Positions 1-6,256 of a stretch of DNA of 6,821 nt are shown here, piece after piece. The stretch is from contig JAISCH010000125.1 in assembly GCA_031265725.1 (NCBI GenBank), positions 1-6,821 of the forward strand, read 5' to 3'. Each line of letters begins with the position of its first letter. Positions within the stretch are counted from its first letter, which is position 1. The notes below the pieces were generated by a model. It saw only the letters and a list, made by a program, of their open reading frames with translations, was not told where the DNA came from and ran no database searches. Source of the DNA: Propionibacteriaceae bacterium. Lineage in GTDB: Bacteria; Actinomycetota; Actinomycetes; Propionibacteriales; Propionibacteriaceae. A program made the position numbers and the translations under genes.

Positions 1-1131
1 CGACACGTCACTCTTGATGACGAGGCCGCCTACCACTTGGCAAAGACTGATCCACAAGCGTTTGTCCGGCAAGCACCTGGCCAAACACTGGTGATTGACG
101 AGGTTCAGCGCCATCTTCCACTGATTCTGTCGATCAAAATGGCGGTCGACCAAGACCCGCGTCCGGGCCAATTCTTACTGACTGGCTCATCCGACCTGTT
201 GGCTTTGCCCGCACTCCCCGACTCGCTGGCCGGGAGGGCGGTAACAATCAAGCTGGGCGGGCTGAGCCAGGGGGAACTCGCTGACCGTTGGGATGATTTC
301 GCCGCCTGGGCACGAGCCATCCCGGCAACCGTTCTTGATTACCAGTCGAATTGGGGCAGAGTGGATTACGTCTCGGCGTTGGCGGCCGGTGGCTATCCGG
401 AGAGCCGTAAGTTGGGACAACGAGCGCGTGGCTACTGGATTGATGGCTACCTTGGCCGGATCGTCACCCGTGATCTTTCCGATGTGTCCAGCGGCTTGGC
501 CTCCAACCGGCTTCTTGAAGTGTTGCGCCTGGTCGCAGCCAGTCAAGGCAGTGAGACCGTACCGGCCCGGATCGCTAACGATCTCGGCATCGCTCCCGCT
601 TCTGTCACCAATTATCTCAACGCACTGCGCACGATGCGACTGCTGGACGATCTCTCGCCTTGGACCCCTAACCTGACCACCCGTGAGATCGGTCGTCGCA
701 AGCTGTCAGTGGCGGATTCCGCACTGGCAATGCAACTGAACCGCCTCAACCCGGAGGCTTTGGCCGACCAGTTCGGCAATGACTACTTGGGCGGGCTTGT
801 CGAGGCATTCGTCACTGGAGAACTGACCAAGCAGCAGGGATGGTCAACTGAACGATTCAATCTCTACCATTTCCGGGACCGCAATGGCACCGAAGTAGAT
901 CTGGTCATCGAATACGGCGATGGCAGCGTATTCCTGATCGAAGTCAAAGCCAGCCAGACCTATCAACCTGCGCACACCTTGGGCATCCGGGCTTTGGCGG
1001 CCAAGCTGGGCAGTCGTTTTGCCGGTGGAGCGGTGCTCGGCCTTGCTAGCGAGCCGAAACTGCTTGGCGACCGGATTTGGGGTCTGCCGCTGTCGATCCT
1101 CTGGGAGCACGGAAGCGTTAACCGCGATTGA
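1..1131 (+). CDS. AAA ATPase with C-terminal DUF4143 domain (5' partial)
   Basis: The reading frame is open from base 1, so the gene begins upstream; 376 residues are visible. Seen: a Walker B strand (LVIDEVQ, about residues 30-36), then a sensor-like strand FLLTGSS (58-64), the GGYPES motif (130-135), a likely winged-helix segment (about 187-224, IANDLGIAPASVTNYL), and a C-terminal block HFRDRNGTEVD...FLIEVKAS (290-318). This order is that of the widespread AAA_14/DUF4143 ATPases, whose biochemical role is not established. The E-x-D...E-V-K residues (E298, D300, E314, K316) resemble a PD-(D/E)xK nuclease-like fold; nuclease activity is inference only. The Walker A loop should lie off the left edge. 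The TTG at 37 is an internal leucine codon, not a start, because the frame continues upstream with family-like sequence. Such genes often stand alone, and nothing here links it to its neighbours. The family call is secure; the function is unknown. Confidence 0.9.
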   Translation, partial: RHVTLDDEAAYHLAKTDPQAFVRQAPGQTLVIDEVQRHLPLILSIKMAVDQDPRPGQFLLTGSSDLLALPALPDSLAGRAVTIKLGGLSQGELADRWDDFAAWARAIPATVLDYQSNWGRVDYVSALAAGGYPESRKLGQRARGYWIDGYLGRIVTRDLSDVSSGLASNRLLEVLRLVAASQGSETVPARIANDLGIAPASVTNYLNALRTMRLLDDLSPWTPNLTTREIGRRKLSVADSALAMQLNRLNPEALADQFGNDYLGGLVEAFVTGELTKQQGWSTERFNLYHFRDRNGTEVDLVIEYGDGSVFLIEVKASQTYQPAHTLGIRALAAKLGSRFAGGAVLGLASEPKLLGDRIWGLPLSILWEHGSVNRD

Positions 1132-1182
1132 GGCGAAGCTGGCAAGCGCTCGGGTTTGGCAGTGAGCCGATTGAGTGAATGA

Positions 1183-1197
1183 GGCTCGGCAAGAGCC
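1183..1197 (+). terminator. Small GC-rich hairpin after the ATPase gene, possible weak terminator
   Basis: A perfect 5-bp stem GGCTC/GAGCC with loop GGCAA lies 52 bases after the stop codon and is followed by GTTAAT rather than a run of T. The stem is short and there is no T tract, so intrinsic termination is doubtful. The left arm can also pair with another GAGCC at 1164-1168. It may simply be chance in a GC-rich gap. Confidence 0.22.
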
Positions 1198-1227
1198 GTT
1201 AATCGCACTGATAGCCGGGATTGCCTC

Positions 1228-1240
1228 TAGACTTCAGTCA
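1228..1240 (+). promoter_or_regulatory. Possible -10 box giving a leaderless glycosyltransferase mRNA
   Basis: TAGACT (1228-1233) fits the TAnnnT pattern of a bacterial -10 element and ends 6 bases before the A of the ATG at 1240. Transcription would then begin on or next to the start codon. This agrees with the lack of any Shine-Dalgarno-like purine run in the 20 bases before the ATG. No good -35 hexamer is seen 16-19 bases upstream. Leaderless mRNAs are common in actinobacteria. The hexamer is short, so a chance match is possible. Confidence 0.4.
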
Positions 1241-2592
1241 TGGCCAGTGAGGAAAACAAACGGGAACGACTGACCATCGCCGAGGTCACCGACAACTACG
1301 GGCCACTGGCGAGTGGGTTGCTCTATGCGGTTCAGTTCTTGGAGGGGCAAGTATTGGCGGCTGGGCATAAAGTCCTCCTGATAGCGCCGGAATGCAAGGG
1401 GCCGAACCCGCATTCGGACAATCCGAACCGCCGCGAGATCAGATTGCCGAGTCTGGCGATCCCCGGACTGCATGTGCGAATGTCAGTGGGCAAGGACTTC
1501 GACTACCGGCTGGCGCAATTGGTCGCCAATCCGCCCGATATCATCCATGTGCATGGGATGGGGCCGGTCGGATTTTTGGGGATGTGGCTGGCCCAGCGCA
1601 CCGGGAAGCCGCTCGTGGTCACCTGGCACACCGACATGGAAGCGTACGCGGAGCACTACTGGCATCTGGTTCCGCTGCTCAACGCCGCTTACAAGATATT
1701 CCGGCTGCGGGTGGAAAAGAATTGGCGGCAACTGCGGCCCCCTCGTTTCACCCGTTTCCGCCGGGGTCGCGCCCAGTTGCAATTGCTCGCCCTGGCCGCC
1801 GAGATGCTCACCGACGCCGACTTGGTGACAACACCGTCCGACAAGACGGCGAAACGGGTATTGGAGATCGCCCCCAAAGCCAAAGTCCGAGTGCTGCCCA
1901 ACGGCACCGACGCGTTGCCACCGCTACAGGCGATCCCCCGGGCATCCGGGCCAAGGCTGATCTACGCCGGGCGCATCTCGCTGGAAAAGGGCATCGGAAT
2001 GCTCTTGGACGCCTTCGAGCTGGTGCGAAAACAGCTTCCAAACGCGGAGTTGATGATCGTCGGCGACTGGCAGAACACCAATCCGACCCTGCGCTGGCGG
2101 CTCAAGGCGGCGGCCCGCTGCGGCGGAGTGAACCTGCCCGGACTGGTCCCGCGCGAAGAACTCGGCTCCTACTATGCCAGCGCCGACGTGTTCGTCTTCC
2201 CCTCCTTGACCGACACTCAGGCGCTGGTGCTCCATGAGGCGGCGCACGCCGGTCTGCCGATTGTGCTGACCGACAACGAACTGCGCCTGGTGGCCGAGCC
2301 GGGAGTGAACGCCGAGGTGGCCGAGCCGAATCCGGCCGCGTTGGCCCAGACGATCATAGCCATGCTGGACGCGCTGAAAGACCCGGAATTCGCCAAACGA
2401 GCCAGCGCGCGTTCCAAGGAATTGGCGGAGCTTTGGACGATAGCCAAACAGTCGAACGAATTCATCAGCATCTACGAAGCCCTGGCAAAGGGTGAGCCAG
2501 TCGCGTTGACCGAGGGGCTGCACCCGGCCTATGGCCGTACTTTCTTCGGCAGACGCCAGATCAGAGCCGACCTGGACCAACTGGACAGTTGA
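1240..2592 (+). CDS. Glycosyltransferase family 4 (GT-B fold) protein
   Basis: A complete 450-residue protein, a usual size for GT4 retaining glycosyltransferases. The N-terminal Rossmann half has TDNYGPLASGL (17-27), DIIHVHGMGPVG (100-111) and VVTWHTDMEAY (126-136). The C-terminal donor-binding half has YAGRISLEKGIGMLLDAFE (242-260), with R245 and K250 placed to bind the nucleotide diphosphate, and then SLTDTQALVLHEAAHAGLP (322-340). The last motif matches the family's E-x7-E signature with Asp325 in place of the first Glu and Glu333 as the second. The nearest type by eye is the group of lipid or diacylglycerol glucosyltransferases and mannosyltransferases, so it may build a glycolipid or cell-envelope glycan, but donor and acceptor cannot be read from sequence. 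A strongly basic stretch (about 155-177, rich in Arg) lies between the two halves and could touch the membrane surface. There is no signal peptide or membrane span. The ATG at 1240 is chosen because the next Met is residue 81, beyond the conserved N-terminus. It sits 108 bp after the ATPase gene and converges on nifJ. Confidence 0.92.
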   Translation: MASEENKRERLTIAEVTDNYGPLASGLLYAVQFLEGQVLAAGHKVLLIAPECKGPNPHSDNPNRREIRLPSLAIPGLHVRMSVGKDFDYRLAQLVANPPDIIHVHGMGPVGFLGMWLAQRTGKPLVVTWHTDMEAYAEHYWHLVPLLNAAYKIFRLRVEKNWRQLRPPRFTRFRRGRAQLQLLALAAEMLTDADLVTTPSDKTAKRVLEIAPKAKVRVLPNGTDALPPLQAIPRASGPRLIYAGRISLEKGIGMLLDAFELVRKQLPNAELMIVGDWQNTNPTLRWRLKAAARCGGVNLPGLVPREELGSYYASADVFVFPSLTDTQALVLHEAAHAGLPIVLTDNELRLVAEPGVNAEVAEPNPAALAQTIIAMLDALKDPEFAKRASARSKELAELWTIAKQSNEFISIYEALAKGEPVALTEGLHPAYGRTFFGRRQIRADLDQLDS

Positions 2593-2688
2593 TCCCTGGC
2601 GGAGCGAACCGCGCCACTAGGAAGAGACCATCCAGCCCACGCCCCGCCGCGACCAGGATCACCGAGCCGCAGCGGAGCGCACCGGGAC
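2593..2688. other. Convergent intergenic gap without a clear terminator
   Basis: This 96-bp GC-rich gap separates the stops of the glycosyltransferase and nifJ genes. An imperfect hairpin can be drawn at 2595-2621: CCTGGCGG pairs with CC, GCC and AGG on the other side, giving 8 bp interrupted by bulges of 2 and 3 bases around an AGCGAA loop. No T run follows on either strand, so I do not call it an intrinsic terminator. How the two converging transcripts end is not evident. Confidence 0.4.
2599..2684 (+). repeat. Pair of short direct repeats in the convergent gap
   Basis: GCGGAGCGAACCG (2599-2611) and GCGGAGCGCACCG (2672-2684) match at 12 of 13 positions, and together they bracket most of the gap. 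Their meaning is unknown. They could be members of a dispersed intergenic repeat family in this genome, or chance similarity in GC-rich sequence. Confidence 0.3.
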
Positions 2689-5600
2689 TCAGCCAGCCTT
2701 GCGAACCTTGGCCGCTGGATACCAATCGGCGCTCCGGCTAGCCATCTGCTCATACTCAGCCCAACGCCGGGCGACCTGGCGCTGCCCGTACTCAAGCAGT
2801 CGTTCGGCGGCCTCGGGATCGGAATTCATCAGCATCCGGAAGCGCAATTCCTTGTCGTGGTACTCCCGCAGCGGAATACGCGGACGCGGCGAGTCGAGCA
2901 GGAACGGGTTCCGGCCCGCGTCCCGCAGGATCGGGTTGTAGCGAATCAGCGGCCAGTGCCCGGAAGCGACGGCGGCGTACTGCTGCTCCAAACCCTTGCG
3001 CATCTCTATGCCGTGGGCGATGCAATGGCTGTAAGCCAGGATCAGGCTCGGGCCGTCATAGGCTTCCGCCTCCCGGAAGGCTTTCAGCGTCTGCTGCTTG
3101 TCAGCGCCCATCGCCACCCTGGCCACGTACACATTCCCGTAGGAGATCGCCTGCATGGCCATGTCCTTCTTCCCGGTCAGCTTTCCACCGGAGGCGAATT
3201 TGGCCACCGCGCCGAGCGGAGTCGACTTGGACGCCTGCCCGCCAGTATTGGAATAGACCTCGGTGTCCAGCACCAGCACATTGACATTACGGCCGCTGGC
3301 TAGCACATGGTCCACACCTCCCGAGCCGATGTCGTAGGCCCAGCCGTCACCGCCGACGATCCACACCGAGCGGCGCAGCAGATGATCCGCCACCGTGCGC
3401 AGATTCTCCGCGTCCGGCCCGCTCATCTGGTCGAGCAGCCCCTTCAACGCGTCCACCCGCGCCCGCTGCTGAGACAGTTCGGACTCGTACTGCTGCGGGG
3501 CGTTGAGAATGGTGTCCACCAACTCCGCGCCCAATTCGGGACGCAATCTCTCCAACAGGGCACGGGCCGTCTGGGTCTGCAAGTCGGCGGCCAAGCGCAG
3601 GCCGAGGCCGAATTCGGCATTGTCCTCGAAGAGCGAATTGGACCAGGCCGGGCCGCGTCCGTACTTATTCGACGCCCACGGCGTAGTCGGCAGATTGCCG
3701 CCGTAGATCGAGGAGCACCCAGTGGCGTTCGCCACCGAGGCCCGTCCGCCGAAGAGCTGAGTGAGCAGCTTCAGGTACGGCGTCTCGCCGCAACCGGAGC
3801 ATGCTCCGGAGAACTCGAACAACGGTTCCATGAACTGAGTGCCGCGCACATTGGCGAAGTCAATCCGGGAACGCCGGTTGACCGGCAGCTTCTCGAAGAA
3901 TTTGACGTTGGACCGCTGCTTGCTGCGTTCCAGCACATTGGCCAGATTGATCGCCTTGCGCCCATCGGGAGCTTTCACCGGGCACGCTTCCACGCACAGG
4001 CCACAACCGGTGCAGTCCTCGGCGTACACCTGCAAGGTGTAGCGCGAACCGGGGAAGCCAGCCGCGTTCAGCGGTGCTGACTGGAAACTCTCCGGTGCAC
4101 CCTCCAGCGCGGATTGGTTGTAGTACTTCGCCCGGAGCACCGCATGTGGACAAACGAAAGCGCAGTTGCCGCATTGGATACAGGCCCGCTGGTCCCATTC
4201 CGCGATGATGTCGGAGATATTCCGCTTCTCATACCGGGTGGTTCCAGAGGGGAAGGTGCCGTCCACCGGGAACGCGCTGACCGGCAACTCGTCGGCGGTG
4301 TTCTGCAGCATCGCCGCAGTGACCGTCTTGACGAATTCCGGGGCGTCGTCAGGAACCGGTGGGATCATCGGAGTCTCGGAAACCGGCTGCTCGGGCACCT
4401 GGACCTGATACAGCGCCGCCACCGAGGCGTCCACCGCCTGCTCGTTCTTGGTGACCACATCTGCGCCCTTACGGGCATAGGTCTTCCGGATCGACTTCTT
4501 GACTTCCTCGATTGCCTGCTCCCTTGGCATCACCTTGGAAATGGCGAAGAAACAGGTCTGCAAGACGGTGTTGGTGCGGTGGCCCATCCCAGCGGCCCGG
4601 GCCACCGAGTTGGCATCTACCGCCCAAAGCTCGATGCCGAGATCGATGATCCGGCGCTGCATCGGCTCGGGCAGCTTGGCGAACACCTGTTCTTTCGGAT
4701 GCGGGGTGTTGATCAGCAGCACTGTCCCCGGCCGGGCGAATTCCAGCACGTCCACCCGTTCCAGAATGGACCAGTGATGGCAGCCAATGAATCCAGCCTT
4801 GTTGATCAGGTACGGAGCCTGGATCGGGCTGGGGCCGAAACGCAGATGGGAGACTGTGCGCGAGCCGGACTTCTTCGAGTCGTAGACGAAATAGCCCTGG
4901 GCGAAGGTGCCCGGCAGCGAGCCGATAATCTTGATCGTGTTCTTATTAGCACCGACCGTCCCGTCTGAACCCATCCCATAGAAGACCGCGCGCAGCGTCT
5001 TGGGGTCCTCAATGTCGAGTTGGGAGTCATAAGGCAACGAAGTCAGCGTCACGTCGTCGTTGATACCGATGGTGAAACGCGGACGCGGCGCAGGCAACGC
5101 CAATTCGGCGAAGACGCCCGCTGCCATAGCCGGGGTGAATTCCTTGCTCGACAAGCCGTAACGGCCGCCGATCAGAATGGGCAAGCTGTTGCGCCGACCA
5201 CGCGAGACCGCCTCAGCCAAAGCCGCGCTGACATCGAGGAACAGCGGTTCCCCGGCGGAACCCGGCTCTTTCGTCCGGTCCAGCACCGCCACCTTGGTGG
5301 CAGTGTCGGGCAGCGCGGCCAGCAACTCCTCGGTGGGGAACGGGCGGTAGAGCCGAAGCTGGATCATCCCGACTTTCTCGCCCAAGCCACACAAATAATC
5401 GACGGTGGCCTGCACAGTCTGCGCGCCCGAGCCCATCACCACGATCACCCGGTCAGCATCCGCAGCGCCGTGGTAGTCAACGATGTCGTAGCTGCGGCCA
5501 GCGATTCGTGCGAATGTGGCCATCGCCGCTTTGACGATGCCGGGCACCGCCGTATAGAAGGGGTTGACCGTCTCCCTGGACTGGAAGTACGTGTCTGGAT

Positions 5601-6255
5601 TCTGGGCCGTGCCCCGGATATAGGGATGCTCCGGGGAGAGCGCCCGCATCCGGTGTTGGTGGACCAAATCCGTCGGCACCAATTCGAGCAATTGCTCGTC
5701 GGTTAGCAATTCGGCGGAATTCACCTCGTGGCTGGTCCGGAAACCGTCGAAGAAATGGACGAACGGAATCCGGGACTCCAGCGTCGCCAACTGGGAGATG
5801 GCGGCCAGGTCATGCGCCTCTTGCACTGAAGCCGAGGCGAGCATGGCGAAACCGGTCTGCCGTACAGCCATCACATCCTGATGGTCGCCGTAGATGCTCA
5901 ACCCTTGCGCAGCCAGCGAACGGGCCGCCACATGGATCACCGACGAGGTCAGCTCACCGGCGATCTTATACATATTGGGGATCATCAGCAGCAAGCCCTG
6001 GGACGCGGTGAAGGTGGTGCTCAGCGCGCCGCCCTGCAGTGCGCCGTGCAACGCTCCAGCGGCACCGCCCTCGGACTGCATCTCGATCACGGTCGGCACT
6101 CCGCCGTAGACGTTCGGCTGATCCTGCGAGGCCCACTCGTCGGCTAATTCGGCCATCGTGGAACTCGGAGTGATCGGATAGATGCTGCACAGCTCGTTCA
6201 GCCGGTAGGCCGCCGACGCGGCCGCCTCATTGCCATCAATCATCTTCGCAGCCAT
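2689..6255 (-). CDS. nifJ: Pyruvate:ferredoxin (flavodoxin) oxidoreductase, single-chain
   Basis: A complete 1188-residue homodimer-type PFOR. It converts pyruvate and CoA to acetyl-CoA and CO2, passing electrons to ferredoxin or flavodoxin in the cytoplasm. Domain order: thiamine-diphosphate pyrimidine domain (from residue 1; YPITPSS 26-32, Glu62, Arg112), transketolase C-terminal-like domain (about 260-390), gamma/CoA-binding domain (GMGSDGTVGANKNTIKIIG, 427-445), a two-cluster ferredoxin domain (Cys692/695/698/702 and Cys748/751/754/758), and the thiamine-diphosphate pyrophosphate domain (GGDGWAYDIGSGG 968-980, SNTGGQ 1002-1007). The proximal cluster ligands are Cys819, 822, 847 and 1078. 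These correspond to the Desulfovibrio africanus ligands 812, 815, 840 and 1071 with a constant offset of seven, and active-site Asn1003 also matches. No cysteine follows Cys1078, and the D. africanus C-terminal domain VII is missing. The first ATG is preferred over the one at codon 5 because a GGAGG sits six bases upstream of it. The start lies one base after the stop of the FAD-ferredoxin gene, so the two form an operon. The name nifJ is the usual one and does not imply nitrogen fixation here. Confidence 0.98.
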   Translation of the reverse strand: MAAKMIDGNEAAASAAYRLNELCSIYPITPSSTMAELADEWASQDQPNVYGGVPTVIEMQSEGGAAGALHGALQGGALSTTFTASQGLLLMIPNMYKIAGELTSSVIHVAARSLAAQGLSIYGDHQDVMAVRQTGFAMLASASVQEAHDLAAISQLATLESRIPFVHFFDGFRTSHEVNSAELLTDEQLLELVPTDLVHQHRMRALSPEHPYIRGTAQNPDTYFQSRETVNPFYTAVPGIVKAAMATFARIAGRSYDIVDYHGAADADRVIVVMGSGAQTVQATVDYLCGLGEKVGMIQLRLYRPFPTEELLAALPDTATKVAVLDRTKEPGSAGEPLFLDVSAALAEAVSRGRRNSLPILIGGRYGLSSKEFTPAMAAGVFAELALPAPRPRFTIGINDDVTLTSLPYDSQLDIEDPKTLRAVFYGMGSDGTVGANKNTIKIIGSLPGTFAQGYFVYDSKKSGSRTVSHLRFGPSPIQAPYLINKAGFIGCHHWSILERVDVLEFARPGTVLLINTPHPKEQVFAKLPEPMQRRIIDLGIELWAVDANSVARAAGMGHRTNTVLQTCFFAISKVMPREQAIEEVKKSIRKTYARKGADVVTKNEQAVDASVAALYQVQVPEQPVSETPMIPPVPDDAPEFVKTVTAAMLQNTADELPVSAFPVDGTFPSGTTRYEKRNISDIIAEWDQRACIQCGNCAFVCPHAVLRAKYYNQSALEGAPESFQSAPLNAAGFPGSRYTLQVYAEDCTGCGLCVEACPVKAPDGRKAINLANVLERSKQRSNVKFFEKLPVNRRSRIDFANVRGTQFMEPLFEFSGACSGCGETPYLKLLTQLFGGRASVANATGCSSIYGGNLPTTPWASNKYGRGPAWSNSLFEDNAEFGLGLRLAADLQTQTARALLERLRPELGAELVDTILNAPQQYESELSQQRARVDALKGLLDQMSGPDAENLRTVADHLLRRSVWIVGGDGWAYDIGSGGVDHVLASGRNVNVLVLDTEVYSNTGGQASKSTPLGAVAKFASGGKLTGKKDMAMQAISYGNVYVARVAMGADKQQTLKAFREAEAYDGPSLILAYSHCIAHGIEMRKGLEQQYAAVASGHWPLIRYNPILRDAGRNPFLLDSPRPRIPLREYHDKELRFRMLMNSDPEAAERLLEYGQRQVARRWAEYEQMASRSADWYPAAKVRKAG

Positions 6256-6256
6256 G

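Noticed and set aside
37..39. TTG as a start codon for the ATPase
   Set aside because: The frame is open back to base 1 and the preceding residues continue naturally. Walker A must lie further upstream, so the gene is cut by the window edge.
1392..2580. Overlapping frames within the glycosyltransferase gene (plus 1392-2237, minus 1924-2580)
   Set aside because: The GT4 motifs run through the 1240-2592 frame without a break; the other frames show low-complexity Arg/Ala/Gly-rich sequence.
2595..2621. Imperfect hairpin as an intrinsic terminator for the glycosyltransferase gene
   Set aside because: The stem is interrupted by two bulges and no T run follows on either strand.
3307..4968. Long plus-strand open frames (3307-4080 and 4114-4968) opposite nifJ
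   Set aside because: They lie wholly inside a gene whose domains and catalytic residues are clear on the other strand. Their translations are Arg/Gly/His-rich with no recognisable domain, as expected from antisense frames in GC-rich DNA.
5020..5706. Plus-strand open frame of 228 codons opposite the N-terminal part of nifJ
   Set aside because: No domain or ribosome site, and composition typical of an antisense shadow of a conserved gene.
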